The position numbers and the translations under genes are program-made. Below, in pieces: positions 35,984 through 49,813 of a DNA stretch of 64,000 nt. Under the pieces are notes generated by a model. That model was not told the origin of the DNA and made no database searches. It saw only the letters and a program-made list of their open reading frames with translations. The DNA is from Gammaproteobacteria bacterium (lineage in GTDB: Bacteria; Pseudomonadota; Gammaproteobacteria; S012-40): contig JAOUMY010000012.1 of NCBI GenBank assembly GCA_029881255.1, positions 1 to 64,000 of the forward strand, given 5' to 3'. The number at the start of each line of letters is the position of its first letter. The first letter of the stretch is position 1.

Positions 35984-37230
35984 TTCCAAAAAATATTTTT
36001 CCATTTGTATTTTTCGTGTTTGTTTTTCTCTCTTTCGCAGGATGTCAAAGCGATCACGAAGATGTTAGTACTCATGGGCATCATGGGGCAGGGGCAGAAG
36101 AGGACTTCGAACGTGGACCTCATCGCGGCCGGTTGCTTGAACAGGGAGACTTTTCCCTGGAAATCACCATATACGAGCAGGGCGTTGCGCCGGAGTTTCG
36201 CGTTTACGCCTATGAACACGGGAAACCGCTGGCGCCGCAAAAGATTGCGCTGGAAATTGTTCTCGTGCGCCTGGATGGACAGCGTGACACTCACCACTTT
36301 AGTGCCGTACAGGATTTTCTTCGCGGCGACAGTGTTGTCACCGAACCTCATTCTTTCGACGTCAGCGTTAACGCCGTATTTAACGGTCAGGCGATGAAGT
36401 GGGACTATGAAAACTATGAGGGTCGCGTGCAGATCGCGGCGGAGATGGCGGCAAAATCCGGTATTGTTACGTCGATCGCATCTGCTGGCGTGATTTCGGA
36501 AACCATAGCATTGAGCGGTAGGGTGCAGGTGGACCCTGATAAGCTGTCTTTTGCACGCGCGCGCTTTCCCGGCGTGGTGAAAAAAGTATTTCGACAAATC
36601 GGCGATCGGGTTAAACGCGGTGACAGGCTGGCGGAGATACAAAGCAATGATAGTCTGCAGGAGTATATCGTCAATGCACCAGTCGGCGGTGTAATCATCG
36701 GCCGTGATATCCAGTTGGGCGAGTCTGTCAATCAGGAGAACCTTTTCACTATTGTCGATCTTTCCAGTGTCTGGATAGAACTCGATGTGTTTGAAAAAGA
36801 CCTTGCGCGTGTAGCGGTCGGACAGAAGGTCAGCGTTTCGTCTCTTAGTGGAGAGCTTGCCGAGGGCAAGATTAGCTGGTTGTCTCCGATGCTTGCCCAT
36901 GCCAGTCAAAGCATACAGGCGCGAGTGGTGATTTCAAATCGCAAACAACGGTTTCGTCCGGGGCAGTTTGTCAGTGCCGAGTTAGTTGTCGCGCAACATA
37001 AGTCGCCTCTTGTGGTGCAAAAGTCGGCGATACAGCGCTTTCGTGATTTCGATGTTGTATTCGCTCGTGTAGGCGATTTCTATGAAGTGCGTATGCTTGA
37101 GCTGGGACGTGCAGATACGCAGTGGATTGAAGTTCTCGAGGGGCTAAAGCCGGGTACGCAATACGTCAGCGCAAATAGTTATTTGATCAAGGCCGACATT
37201 GAGAAGTCAGGTGCCAGTCATGATCACTAA
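35980..37230 (+). CDS. czcB: CzcB-like RND adaptor, lipoprotein
   Basis: A 416-residue periplasmic adaptor with a lipoprotein signal (SFAGCQS) and a His-rich start (HEDVSTHGHHGAG). An N-terminal extra domain (about 45-135) typical of heavy-metal adaptors precedes the lipoyl-like/hairpin halves (GVVKKVFRQIGDRVKRGDRL; APVGGVIIGRDIQLGESVN), the beta-barrel and the membrane-proximal domain. The C-terminus ends SHDH. It links the inner-membrane pump to the outer-membrane channel. The His-rich ends suggest direct handling of metal ions. Encoded 18 nt before the pump gene. Confidence 0.88.
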   Translation: MIPKNIFPFVFFVFVFLSFAGCQSDHEDVSTHGHHGAGAEEDFERGPHRGRLLEQGDFSLEITIYEQGVAPEFRVYAYEHGKPLAPQKIALEIVLVRLDGQRDTHHFSAVQDFLRGDSVVTEPHSFDVSVNAVFNGQAMKWDYENYEGRVQIAAEMAAKSGIVTSIASAGVISETIALSGRVQVDPDKLSFARARFPGVVKKVFRQIGDRVKRGDRLAEIQSNDSLQEYIVNAPVGGVIIGRDIQLGESVNQENLFTIVDLSSVWIELDVFEKDLARVAVGQKVSVSSLSGELAEGKISWLSPMLAHASQSIQARVVISNRKQRFRPGQFVSAELVVAQHKSPLVVQKSAIQRFRDFDVVFARVGDFYEVRMLELGRADTQWIEVLEGLKPGTQYVSANSYLIKADIEKSGASHDH

Positions 37231-40428
<3,198 letters not shown>

Positions 40429-40439
40429 TGTCAACTGTT

Positions 40440-43400
40440 TCACAAAAAGTCCTGCAGCATTTCTGTGGTCTTTGAGGATTTGAACTTTCCGGCAAGTTTT
40501 TCGGGAACGCCCTGGGCAACAATACGGCCGCCATTGCGACCGCCACCGGGACCCATGTCGACGAGCCAATCGGCCTCTGCCATGATGTCCATATTGTGCT
40601 CGATAACAATAAGTGAGTTTCCCGCATCGACGAGTTGGTGAAACACGTGGATGAGTTTTTCCACATCGGCCATGTGTAAGCCGACTGTTGGTTCATCGAG
40701 AATAAACAGCGTTTGGCGCGTGTTCTTGCGCGGTGACAGACTGATATCATCATGCGCCTTGGTGATAAATGACTTGGACAATTCGGTGACCAGTTTAATA
40801 CGCTGCGCCTCGCCACCACTGAGCGTCGGACTTGCCTGGCCCAGGGTCAGATAGCCCAGACCGATGTCCTGCAAGAGTTTGAGGCTGACATAAATGGATT
40901 TGTGTTTTTCAAAAAATATCACCGCCTCGTCAATATTCATCTCCAGTATGTCGGCGATATTTTTACCGCGATAGGTAATATCCAGGGTGTCATCGGTAAA
41001 TCGTTTGCCATTGCATACGTCACACTTGAGTGACACATTAGGCAGGAAACTCATCTCCAGCCTTTGCATGCCCTGGCCTTTACACGCTGGACAGGTGCCT
41101 GTGCTGGTATTAAAGGAAAAACGACTGGCGTTATAACCACGTACTCGGGCCTCTGGCACATCGGCAAATATGCGACGTATTTGATCCCAGAAGCCAATAT
41201 ATGTTGCCGGGCAGGAACGAGGCGTTTTACCGATGGGCGACTGGTCAACTTCCAGTACGCGTTGCAGTGTTTCATGCCCGTGAATAGATTTACAACCGGA
41301 AAACACAGCTTTGCGAGTTTTCTTGCCGACGTTTTCACGGAGATTATTCAATAACACGTGACGTATCAGCGTGCTCTTGCCGCTACCGCTGACGCCGGTG
41401 ACGACGACAAATCGCCCCAGGGGCAATTTGACTGAGACCTCGCGCAGATTGTGCAGATTGGCCTTTTCGATGCTCAAAAAAGTTTCGGCCTTTTCTATGC
41501 GACGCGGATACATAGGATGCTTGAGCGGGTTAGCCATATAACGGCCGGTGATCGAGTTTTTATTTTTTTTAAGTTGCGCCAGTGTCCCCTGGGCAATGAT
41601 TTCTCCGCCGCGCTTTCCGGCACCTGGACCGAGATCGACAATATGTTGTGCCATGCGTATGGTGTCTTCGTCGTGTTCGACAACGACCAGTGTGTTACCT
41701 TTTTTCTCCAGACTTTGTAAAGACTTTAACAACATCTTGTTGTCGTGGGGATGCAGGCCGATGGTCGGCTCATCAAGTATGTAACATACGCCCTGAAGAT
41801 TGGTACCCAATTGAGCGGCAAGCCGTATGCGTTGCGCCTCGCCGCCAGAAAGCGTTGGTGCCGCGCGGTTCAAATCCAGATAGGCGAGGCCGACTTGCGC
41901 AAGAAACTGCAGGCGTGACACGATCTCTTTAACGATATCCTCGGCGATGGTTTTTTCGCGGGCTGCGAGTTTCATTTTCTGAAACTGCTTGAGTGTATCT
42001 TCGACATTCTGTCGCGTCATCTGCGCGATTGATTGCTGTTTGAACTTGACTGACAGGGCGACAGGATTGAGTCTATCGCCGTCACATTGCGGACATACCC
42101 GGGCTTCCTGATTATCGTCTTCGTCATAATTCTCTTCATCGATATCGGTGATATAGCCGTTGCCATGACAACTCTCGCACCAACCGTGTTTAGAGTTATA
42201 GGAAAACAGGCGAGGGTCCAGGGCCTCGAAACTTTCGCCACACGAGATACAGGCGCGATGTATGGAGAACAGTTGTGGTTTGCCGCGCTCAGTTTGAATG
42301 CGCAACACGCCCTTGCCTATAGTTAGTGCATTGCTGATTTCTCGGCGTAGTTGTTCTTCTTTGTTCGCAGCGACGCGCAACGTGGCGACAGGCAGATCAA
42401 TGTTGTGTTCTTTGTATCGATCCAGTCGCGGCCATTCCGCTGTAGAGATTGCTTCACCGTCGACAATAAGATGATCGTAACCTTTGTTCGCCGCCCATGC
42501 CGCAAGGTCGGTGTAATAGCCCTTACGATTGACGACGAGTGGAGCAAGCAGATGTATAGTTTTGTTGCGGTATTGCTTGAAAATATTGGCGACAATTTCT
42601 TCTTGAGATTGCTCCTGTATCGGTATGTCGCACACAGGGCAGAACTGAGTACCGAGTTTGACATAAAGCAATCGAAGAAAGTGATAAATCTCAGTGACAG
42701 TCGCAACGGTGCTTTTGTAGCCGCCGCGACTGGTACGTTGTTCAATGGCAACAGTAGGTGGTATGCCATAGATGGCATCGATATCAGCTCTTCCCGCCGG
42801 TTGCACGAATTGGCGCGCATAGGCATTGAGTGATTCCAGATAACGTCGTTGTCCCTCTGCGAACAGGATGTCAAACGCAATTGTGCTTTTGCCGCTACCA
42901 CTCAGGCCGGTTATTACCGTGAGCTTGTCGCGTGGGATACGTAAGTCGATATTCTTCAGATTGTGTTCGCGCGCGTTGTGTATGATGATGGCATTTTCGC
43001 CAGTGGATTTTTTTGTGGCGGAACTGGTGGCGCTAAAGGCTTTGCCTTGAAAGTAATCACGAAGGGCGGCAGAAGTGTGACCGTTTTTCTTGTTCGCCAG
43101 CGCTTTTGGCGTGGCGCAGTCGATCAATCGACCTCCTTGATCGCCACCTTCCGGTCCGAGATCGACAACCCAGTCGCTGGCGGCGATGATATCCAGGTTG
43201 TGTTCAATAATAATCAGCGTGTGTCCGGCCTCGCGTAATTGCTGGAAGGCGCCGAGTAAGACCTTGATGTCATGAAAATGCAGACCGGTTGAGGGTTCAT
43301 CGAAAAGAAACAACATGCGCTGTTGTTGTTTAGCCGAGGTCCTGGCCAGGTGTCCAGCGAGCTTCAATCGTTGCGCCTCTCCTCCACTGAGCGTTGGTAC

Positions 43401-45923
43401 CGGTTGACCCAGACGCACATAACCTAGTCCGACATCAACTAATGGGCGCAGGCTGCGTAACACCGCTTCATGACCGGCGAAAAACACCAGTGCTTCTGTG
43501 ACAGAAAGGTCGAGAATATCGGCCACTGACTTTGCCGGGTAGTCGGTTTTGCTGTCCGGCAATAAAGAAACATCGAGAATTTCCTTGCGATAACGCGTGC
43601 CATTGCATTCGCCGCAGCGCAGATAAACGTCGCTGAGAAACTGCATCTCGATATGTTCGAAGCCATTACCCGAACAGGTAGGGCAGCGGCCATTACCCGA
43701 GTTAAAGCTAAAGGTGCCAGGGGTGTATTTTCGTTCTTTCGACAAGGGCTGCGCGGCGAACAGTTTGCGTATCTCTTCCCAGGCGCCGACATAGCTGACC
43801 GGATTTGAGCGCGTGGTCTTACCGATGGGTGATTGATCGACAATGTGTACCGCCTCGAAATAGTCGTGTCCTCGAATATCGGCGTGTTTGCCGACGGATT
43901 CCACTGCGTTGCCCAGACGCTTCTGCAAACCAGCGTATAGAACGCTGTGCAGCAGCGTCGATTTTCCTGAGCCGCTGACGCCAGTCAGTGTGGTAATGCA
44001 ATCGGCGGGAAAGCGCACATCGAGTTCTTTGAGATTGTTCTCACACGCGCCCTTTATCTCTATCCAATGGGTATGTTCTCCCGGTGGACGATGAATGAAA
44101 TTTTCCGGCAACACCTCTCGCTTACCACTGAGGTAATCTCCAGTCAGCGAATTCTTTTGCCGGGTAATATCCTCAGCCGGTCCAAAAAAAACCTTGTTGC
44201 CGCCTAGTTCGCCTGGGCCTGGACCAATATCTAACAAATAGTCCGCGTGGCGCATGATGTCGGCATCGTGTTCAACCACGATCAAGGAATTGCCGGCATC
44301 GCGCAGACGGAGCAGGGTCTTTGCCATGCGCTCGATATCGCGGGCGTGCAGTCCAATACTCGGTTCATCGAGAACGAACAAGGTATTGACCAGCGAGGTA
44401 CCCAGCGCGGTGGTGAGATTAATGCGTTGCACTTCACCACCGCTGAGCGTGCGCGATTGGCGATCGAGGGTCAAATACCCCAGGCCGACATCGACCAGAT
44501 AACGCAGACGTGAACGTATCTCGTCGAGCAATAACTCCGTGGCCTCATCAAAGGGTTTAGGGAGCTGTAGTGATTCGAACAAGGTTAAGGTTTTCTCGAT
44601 CGGCAGAAACATGATGTCCTGAATGGACAGACCGGGCATCTTGGCGAACACCTCAGGTGTCATGTTTAAACCCGGTGGCATAAAGCGTTGCTCGCGGGGA
44701 AGCGTCTTGTCGATACCCTGCTCACAGGCGATACGCCAGAGCAGGGCGTGTGGTTTTAAACGTGAACCATGACATGCGCTACATTCGTCATACGAACGAT
44801 ACTTGGAAAGCAACACGCGAATGTGCATCTTGTAACTCTTGCTTTCCAGCCATTTAAAAAAGCGGGTGACGCCGTACCACACCTTGTCATCGAAATCACC
44901 GTCGCCTTCGATAACCCATTGCTGTTGCTTTGCGCTAAGTTTATTCCAGGGTTTATCCGTGGGTATCCCTTTTTTGCGCGCATACTTCATCAGGTCTCCC
45001 TGACACTCTATATAGGATGGCGACTGAAACGGTTTTATCGCACCTTCGGCAATCGTCTTTTTGTCATCGGGTATGGCGAGCTGATAATTAATGCCTATGG
45101 TACGTCCAAAGCCGCGACAACAGTCACAGGCACCTATCGGCGAATTAAAGGAAAAGTGGCTTGCCTGAACAGGTGAGTAGTCGATATCGCAGGGTGCGCA
45201 ATGTAATTTATCTGAAAACTGCCAGGTCTCTCCGGTCAGTTCACGCTGGCGCATGGCGCGTATGCGTAAATGACCGTGTCCATGTTTGAGTGCCGCTTCG
45301 AGTGCCTCGGTAATGCGATCAACGTTGTCTTTGCTAAAACGTACTCTGTCCTGTATGACTTCGATTCTGTTCTGGTCCTGTTGATGGATAAGGATATAGC
45401 CATTTTGTTCGAGAAAGGCACTGACTTCCTTCGGGCTGAAATTGTCAGGGACACGCACATCAAAACTTATCATGATGCTGTCGAGGGATTTCTGTCGCTG
45501 CATGCTTGCCAATATCGAGGCCGGCGTGTCTTTCTCTACCGCGTGTCCACACGCGTGACAATGCAATTTTGCGGTGCGCGCAAACAGTAATTTCAGGTGA
45601 TCGTTGAGTTCGGTCATGGTGCCAACTGTTGAGCGCGAGGTGCGTACCGGATTGGCCTGATCAATGGCGATTGCTGGTGGAATACCATCAATACGTTCCA
45701 CCTGCGGCCGGTCCATGCGATCGAGAAACTGGCGCGCATACGGTGAAAAGGTCTCAACATAACGGCGCTGGCCTTCTGCATAGATGGTATCGAAGGCGAG
45801 GCTGGATTTGCCGGAGCCACTGACGCCGGTGACGACCACCAGACTGTTGAGTGGGATTTTTATATCCAGATTTTTTAGATTGTTTTGTTTCGCGCCTTTA
45901 ATATCAATGTGTTGGCTGGACAT
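40440..45923 (-). CDS. Double-length UvrA: two UvrA units in one polypeptide
   Basis: An 1827-residue protein, about twice the size of UvrA (around 940). I chose the ATG at 45923 (MSSQHIDIKGAK) because upstream residues lack homology. Two complete UvrA-like halves are seen: half 1 (about 1-960) and half 2 (about 980-1827). Each has two ABC sites, giving four Walker A motifs (GVSGSGKSS near residue 35; GVSGSGKST near 646; GLSGSGKST near 1005; GVSGSGKST near 1507), four LSGGE signatures and zinc-finger CxxC pairs. Canonical UvrA works as a homodimer in nucleotide excision repair with UvrB; here the dimer would be built in. The halves are clearly diverged. Duplicated UvrA proteins are known in some Proteobacteria; whether this replaces or supplements normal UvrA cannot be seen. 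Confidence 0.92.
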   Translation of the reverse strand: MSSQHIDIKGAKQNNLKNLDIKIPLNSLVVVTGVSGSGKSSLAFDTIYAEGQRRYVETFSPYARQFLDRMDRPQVERIDGIPPAIAIDQANPVRTSRSTVGTMTELNDHLKLLFARTAKLHCHACGHAVEKDTPASILASMQRQKSLDSIMISFDVRVPDNFSPKEVSAFLEQNGYILIHQQDQNRIEVIQDRVRFSKDNVDRITEALEAALKHGHGHLRIRAMRQRELTGETWQFSDKLHCAPCDIDYSPVQASHFSFNSPIGACDCCRGFGRTIGINYQLAIPDDKKTIAEGAIKPFQSPSYIECQGDLMKYARKKGIPTDKPWNKLSAKQQQWVIEGDGDFDDKVWYGVTRFFKWLESKSYKMHIRVLLSKYRSYDECSACHGSRLKPHALLWRIACEQGIDKTLPREQRFMPPGLNMTPEVFAKMPGLSIQDIMFLPIEKTLTLFESLQLPKPFDEATELLLDEIRSRLRYLVDVGLGYLTLDRQSRTLSGGEVQRINLTTALGTSLVNTLFVLDEPSIGLHARDIERMAKTLLRLRDAGNSLIVVEHDADIMRHADYLLDIGPGPGELGGNKVFFGPAEDITRQKNSLTGDYLSGKREVLPENFIHRPPGEHTHWIEIKGACENNLKELDVRFPADCITTLTGVSGSGKSTLLHSVLYAGLQKRLGNAVESVGKHADIRGHDYFEAVHIVDQSPIGKTTRSNPVSYVGAWEEIRKLFAAQPLSKERKYTPGTFSFNSGNGRCPTCSGNGFEHIEMQFLSDVYLRCGECNGTRYRKEILDVSLLPDSKTDYPAKSVADILDLSVTEALVFFAGHEAVLRSLRPLVDVGLGYVRLGQPVPTLSGGEAQRLKLAGHLARTSAKQQQRMLFLFDEPSTGLHFHDIKVLLGAFQQLREAGHTLIIIEHNLDIIAASDWVVDLGPEGGDQGGRLIDCATPKALANKKNGHTSAALRDYFQGKAFSATSSATKKSTGENAIIIHNAREHNLKNIDLRIPRDKLTVITGLSGSGKSTIAFDILFAEGQRRYLESLNAYARQFVQPAGRADIDAIYGIPPTVAIEQRTSRGGYKSTVATVTEIYHFLRLLYVKLGTQFCPVCDIPIQEQSQEEIVANIFKQYRNKTIHLLAPLVVNRKGYYTDLAAWAANKGYDHLIVDGEAISTAEWPRLDRYKEHNIDLPVATLRVAANKEEQLRREISNALTIGKGVLRIQTERGKPQLFSIHRACISCGESFEALDPRLFSYNSKHGWCESCHGNGYITDIDEENYDEDDNQEARVCPQCDGDRLNPVALSVKFKQQSIAQMTRQNVEDTLKQFQKMKLAAREKTIAEDIVKEIVSRLQFLAQVGLAYLDLNRAAPTLSGGEAQRIRLAAQLGTNLQGVCYILDEPTIGLHPHDNKMLLKSLQSLEKKGNTLVVVEHDEDTIRMAQHIVDLGPGAGKRGGEIIAQGTLAQLKKNKNSITGRYMANPLKHPMYPRRIEKAETFLSIEKANLHNLREVSVKLPLGRFVVVTGVSGSGKSTLIRHVLLNNLRENVGKKTRKAVFSGCKSIHGHETLQRVLEVDQSPIGKTPRSCPATYIGFWDQIRRIFADVPEARVRGYNASRFSFNTSTGTCPACKGQGMQRLEMSFLPNVSLKCDVCNGKRFTDDTLDITYRGKNIADILEMNIDEAVIFFEKHKSIYVSLKLLQDIGLGYLTLGQASPTLSGGEAQRIKLVTELSKSFITKAHDDISLSPRKNTRQTLFILDEPTVGLHMADVEKLIHVFHQLVDAGNSLIVIEHNMDIMAEADWLVDMGPGGGRNGGRIVAQGVPEKLAGKFKSSKTTEMLQDFL

Positions 45924-46050
45924 GACTACACCTGTCGATGGCTGGGGGCGTATTATAAGAATTCGCCTATGGAAAAGGTAGCGCGCCTCGACTGGCCAGT
46001 ATGATCTCTTGTGATAGTATGGCCGCCAACCCATAGTGACCTTTTATTTA

Positions 46051-48180
46051 ATGGACATCCTTGCCAGCTATAAACAGATTTCGACGCATGCGCAGCGGAG
46101 TTTTCAACGCCGGTTGATGATACTCAGCGGTAGTCGTGAATGGTGTTTAGCACGATTGAATTCCCTTGCTTCAGCCATCGATAGTCAAAACTTGTTGTGT
46201 TTGAGTGATGACCAGAGGTTGCCATTTCCGGTTTTGGGGATTAAGCGTTTTCGCCAGATCCTGGGGCGTGAGTTTCACACCGTTATTCTGGATGGCCATG
46301 AGCGTCTGCACCCGGATGTGCTTGGCGCAGCGGCGGGAACTTTGTGCGGTGGTGGTGTGTTCATGCTGTTGTTACCTGATCTGGATGAATGGGTGTCTAC
46401 AGGTGATGCACTGTTTTCGAATGCTACAGGCTCCGCAAGCAACCGCTTTATTCGACGACTCGTCGACACGTTTTCACCAACGCAATATTCGATTTATCTT
46501 TATCGCCAAGATGCCGATTCGGACGCGACGACTTTGTTGGCAAGTGAAAAGACACGAATCGAGATTGATGCGGACACACACCGGCAACGACTGATAACTC
46601 ACCAGCAAGGCGTCGTCGATGAGATTCAGCATGTGGTCACCGGACATCGTCGACGACCACTGGTGATTACCGCCGATCGTGGGCGAGGCAAAAGCGCCTG
46701 TCTGGGGATGGCTGCTGCCAGGCTGCTGGCTCAACGACAGGAAGATATTCTGCTTACCGCACCTCATCGCGCCGCCCTGGATTCGTTATATAAACATGCG
46801 CGGATTGAAGGCGTTGATGAAAGCAGACTACACTTTATACCCGTCGATGAGTTATGTCAGAAACCAAGCAAGGGGCAGTTGCTGATTGTTGACGAGGCCG
46901 GTGCGATTCCGTTACCACAGTTAGAGCAATTGACAGAACACTATTCACGCATCGTTTTTTCCACCACTATTCACGGCTACGAAGGTAATGGACGTGGATT
47001 CGCCTTACGTTTTCTGCATCGACTCGATCAGCTTTGCCCCGGTTGGACTCGCAGTGAACTTACTATACCGGCGCGTTGGGCTGAAGACGATCCGTTAGAA
47101 GACTGGCTAAACACCGCGTTATTGCTGGACAGTGATGTGTCGACGCCGGCAACACCGGTAACAGGTGTCCACTTTGTCGAACTGGAGCGGGATAAGCTCG
47201 TTGGTGATGAGGCTTTACTCAGAAATGTTTTCGGACTGTTGGTATTGGCCCATTATCAAACCCGTCCTTATGACTTGCGGTTGATGCTGGACGGCGAGGG
47301 TATTTCAGTTTATGCGGGCTTTGAAGGCGAGACACTCGTTGCCGCAGCTATAGGCGTGCGTGAAGGGGGCTTGCCAGACAGTCTTGCGCTGGACATACAG
47401 CAGGGAAAGAGGCGTTTGCAGGGCGAGGTTTTACCACAAACCCTGGCGCAATATCTCAATCAGGAAAATGCACTTAGCCTGCGCTGTCTGCGTGTAATGC
47501 GCATTGCTGTTCATCCCGTTTTACAGGGACAGGGTATTGGCTCACGCATGCTGAGCTTTATTCAGGAATGCGCCGCGCGAGAAGGTCTTGATGCCCTCGG
47601 CGTCAATTTTGGTGTGCGCGAGGGCTTATTGCGCTTTTGGCAAACGTCCGGCTATCGCACGTTACGTCTTGGGGTCCAGAAAGAATCCTCTAGTGGTGAG
47701 TATTCTTTGCTGATGTTGCGTGAACTAAAACAACAGGACTTTTTACAACCCTATTATGATCGGTTTGCGCAACAGCTATTGGCCGCGCTCAGTGCCCATT
47801 TTCGACTGTTGTCGCCTGCGCTAGTCGATACCTTGCTGTATACGGTTGATGTCTTTCCGCCAAAGCTTGGCGATGAAGATATGCGCGAGCTAATAGACTT
47901 TGTCTATGGACGTGGCGGATACGAGAGTAGTCTGTTGTCTATCCATCGCCAGCTTGAATCGATTCTGCTGTCTAAACATCATCGTCTGCAACTCACCGAT
48001 GACGACAGGCAATTTCTTATTGTTACGGTATTACAACAATGTGATATTGCCGTTGTCGAGCAGCAGTTTGATTTGCAGGGCAAGGAAGCGATGCTCCGTC
48101 GTCTACGGCAGACACTTGCGATAGTGCTCGACAATGAACCCACGTTGCAATCACGAATTTCACTTTATCGAAACGACTAA
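46051..48180 (+). CDS. tmcA: tRNA(Met) cytidine acetyltransferase TmcA
   Basis: A 709-residue enzyme that uses ATP and acetyl-CoA to make N4-acetylcytidine at position 34 of elongator tRNA-Met. Domains in order: N-terminal DUF1726-like domain (about 1-150), RNA-helicase-like ATPase with a P-loop in TADRGRGKSACLG and a DEAG Walker B box (LLIVDEAGAIPLP), GNAT acetyltransferase (CLRVMRIAVHPVLQGQGIGSRML split as CLRVMRIAVHP and LQGQGIGSRML), and the C-terminal tail domain. The ATG at 46051 is used; a GTG at 46036 is possible. It is divergent from the double uvrA with a short shared upstream region and ends in a 4-nt overlap with the convergent radical SAM gene. Confidence 0.93.
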   Translation: MDILASYKQISTHAQRSFQRRLMILSGSREWCLARLNSLASAIDSQNLLCLSDDQRLPFPVLGIKRFRQILGREFHTVILDGHERLHPDVLGAAAGTLCGGGVFMLLLPDLDEWVSTGDALFSNATGSASNRFIRRLVDTFSPTQYSIYLYRQDADSDATTLLASEKTRIEIDADTHRQRLITHQQGVVDEIQHVVTGHRRRPLVITADRGRGKSACLGMAAARLLAQRQEDILLTAPHRAALDSLYKHARIEGVDESRLHFIPVDELCQKPSKGQLLIVDEAGAIPLPQLEQLTEHYSRIVFSTTIHGYEGNGRGFALRFLHRLDQLCPGWTRSELTIPARWAEDDPLEDWLNTALLLDSDVSTPATPVTGVHFVELERDKLVGDEALLRNVFGLLVLAHYQTRPYDLRLMLDGEGISVYAGFEGETLVAAAIGVREGGLPDSLALDIQQGKRRLQGEVLPQTLAQYLNQENALSLRCLRVMRIAVHPVLQGQGIGSRMLSFIQECAAREGLDALGVNFGVREGLLRFWQTSGYRTLRLGVQKESSSGEYSLLMLRELKQQDFLQPYYDRFAQQLLAALSAHFRLLSPALVDTLLYTVDVFPPKLGDEDMRELIDFVYGRGGYESSLLSIHRQLESILLSKHHRLQLTDDDRQFLIVTVLQQCDIAVVEQQFDLQGKEAMLRRLRQTLAIVLDNEPTLQSRISLYRND

Positions 48181-49712
48181 TCGTCTTCCTGGGTGGAAAT
48201 GTGTCTCGCCTGTCTTTGAAAAGGACTGGCTTCTGGCACAATCGCGTCGTTTTGCTGACGTTGTTCAAAACGCGTCAAAACATTTTCCAATGTCCCTTTT
48301 ACACCGGAGATGGCAAAGTCTTTTTGTAATGCGGGGAGGAGTTCGTCCGTCGTCAGGTGTAAAGCCAGTTGTGCACCCTGGTAAAGCAGATAAAACAGGC
48401 GTTGCAGTGATAGCTTGTGCATGCGTTGCGTTTGTCGATATATCCATTGGCTCAGCGCCATGAATCGTTGAAACGGATGTTCGCCAAGAATGAGGGGCAG
48501 ACTGTGTTTAAAACGTCCCGAGTTCGCACACAAATCCCAGTAGCGGGCAAAGCGTGAGATGTCCTGTAACTGAGAAAAGCTGAGCAGATTAGTGGAAAGT
48601 ATGTTGTAAGGTGGCGCTGGATTGAAGCGCAAACTAAACTCTTCTGTATGTCGAATGATAGGCGAGCCACGCAGGCGTTTCAGAATGCCCACTTGAATCT
48701 CATGCGGTCGCAGGACGACCAGATCATCAAATCCGCGGGCAAAACTTTCCAGATCTTCGCCCGGCAGGCCCGCAATCAAATCCGCATGGATATGGGCGTG
48801 GGTGTGTTCACGTAACCAGCGCAGATTGGTGCGCGTTTTTTCGTTGTCCTGGCGGCGGCTGATCAGTTGTTGTACTTCGGGGTTGAACGTTTGTACTCCC
48901 ACCTCAAATTGCAGACACCCCGGTGGGAATTGCACGATTAATTCTTTGAGTTGCTCAGGCAGGTGGTCAGGTATGACCTCGAAGTGCACGAATAAATCAT
49001 CACTCATATGTTCGAGGAAAAACTGCAGTATCCGCGCGCTGGCCGCTGCCTTGAGATTGAACGTCCGGTCGACGAAGCGAAAACTCCGTGCGCCTCTCTC
49101 ATACAGAGACTGGATTTGTTCCAGAAACCTGTTTTGGTCAAAGGCCCATGCGGTTTTGTCCAGTGAGGAAAGGCAGAACTCGCACTTGAACGGGCAACCA
49201 CGGGAGGCTTCGACATAGATATTGCGAGTAGCGATATCCATTTCGTTATATTCCTGGTAAGGCAGTTGCAATTGTTCCAGTTTGAAGGGCAGCGGTGTAA
49301 CGATTTTATTTTGCGGAGGCTTGCCGTCAAGGATTTCCCGACACAGATCAGGGAATGCCAGATCGGCCTGACCGCAAATAAGATAGTCGGCGTATTGCAT
49401 GATGGGTTGTTGGAGATATTCGTAACTCACTTCCGGACCACCCAACACGACGACTGTTTGCGGCGATACCGTTTTGATCAGCGCGGCGAGTGCCAGGGAT
49501 TGTTCAATATTCCAGATATACACGCCAAGGCCGATAACGATAGGCTGGTGCTGTAACAGTTGTTCCAGCGCATCAATCGGGCGGGTATCGAGGATGAATT
49601 CCTCAATATGGGTGGCCGCAGTCAGATCTCCCATGTTGGCACGTAGATAACGAAGTCCGAGCGAAGCATGGCTATATCGAGCATTAAATGTCGTGAGAAT
49701 TACGTTGTACAT
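48177..49712 (-). CDS. B12-binding-domain radical SAM protein
   Basis: A 511-residue protein. The first 130 residues form a cobalamin-binding-like Rossmann domain (NVILTTFNARYSHASLGLRYL; VVVLGGPEVSYE). The radical SAM core follows with CPFKCEFC (first Cys about 173), which binds a 4Fe-4S cluster. A C-terminal DUF4080-like region completes the family. Members are annotated as Fe-S oxidoreductases; the reaction is not known. There is no cognate operon here: the neighbours are tmcA (convergent) and a histone-like gene (divergent). The domain call is firm; the role is open. Confidence 0.88.
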   Translation of the reverse strand: MYNVILTTFNARYSHASLGLRYLRANMGDLTAATHIEEFILDTRPIDALEQLLQHQPIVIGLGVYIWNIEQSLALAALIKTVSPQTVVVLGGPEVSYEYLQQPIMQYADYLICGQADLAFPDLCREILDGKPPQNKIVTPLPFKLEQLQLPYQEYNEMDIATRNIYVEASRGCPFKCEFCLSSLDKTAWAFDQNRFLEQIQSLYERGARSFRFVDRTFNLKAAASARILQFFLEHMSDDLFVHFEVIPDHLPEQLKELIVQFPPGCLQFEVGVQTFNPEVQQLISRRQDNEKTRTNLRWLREHTHAHIHADLIAGLPGEDLESFARGFDDLVVLRPHEIQVGILKRLRGSPIIRHTEEFSLRFNPAPPYNILSTNLLSFSQLQDISRFARYWDLCANSGRFKHSLPLILGEHPFQRFMALSQWIYRQTQRMHKLSLQRLFYLLYQGAQLALHLTTDELLPALQKDFAISGVKGTLENVLTRFEQRQQNDAIVPEASPFQRQARHISTQEDD

Positions 49713-49813
49713 ATCACTGCAGGTTTAGATTTGCAGGCGATGATAGCACTGTTCAGTACCGCCTCGTTTTAATTCTGCCGGTGAAATTTTCGAGGAAGAA
49801 AAAACAGCAGGTA

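Noticed and set aside
42323..42901. Long open frames antisense to or out of phase with the double uvrA gene
   Set aside because: They overlap conserved UvrA coding sequence and have no ribosome site or recognisable protein features.
45924..46034. Longer UvrA start at 46034
   Set aside because: The extra 37 residues have no UvrA similarity and would overlap the tmcA upstream region; the ATG at 45923 matches the family start.
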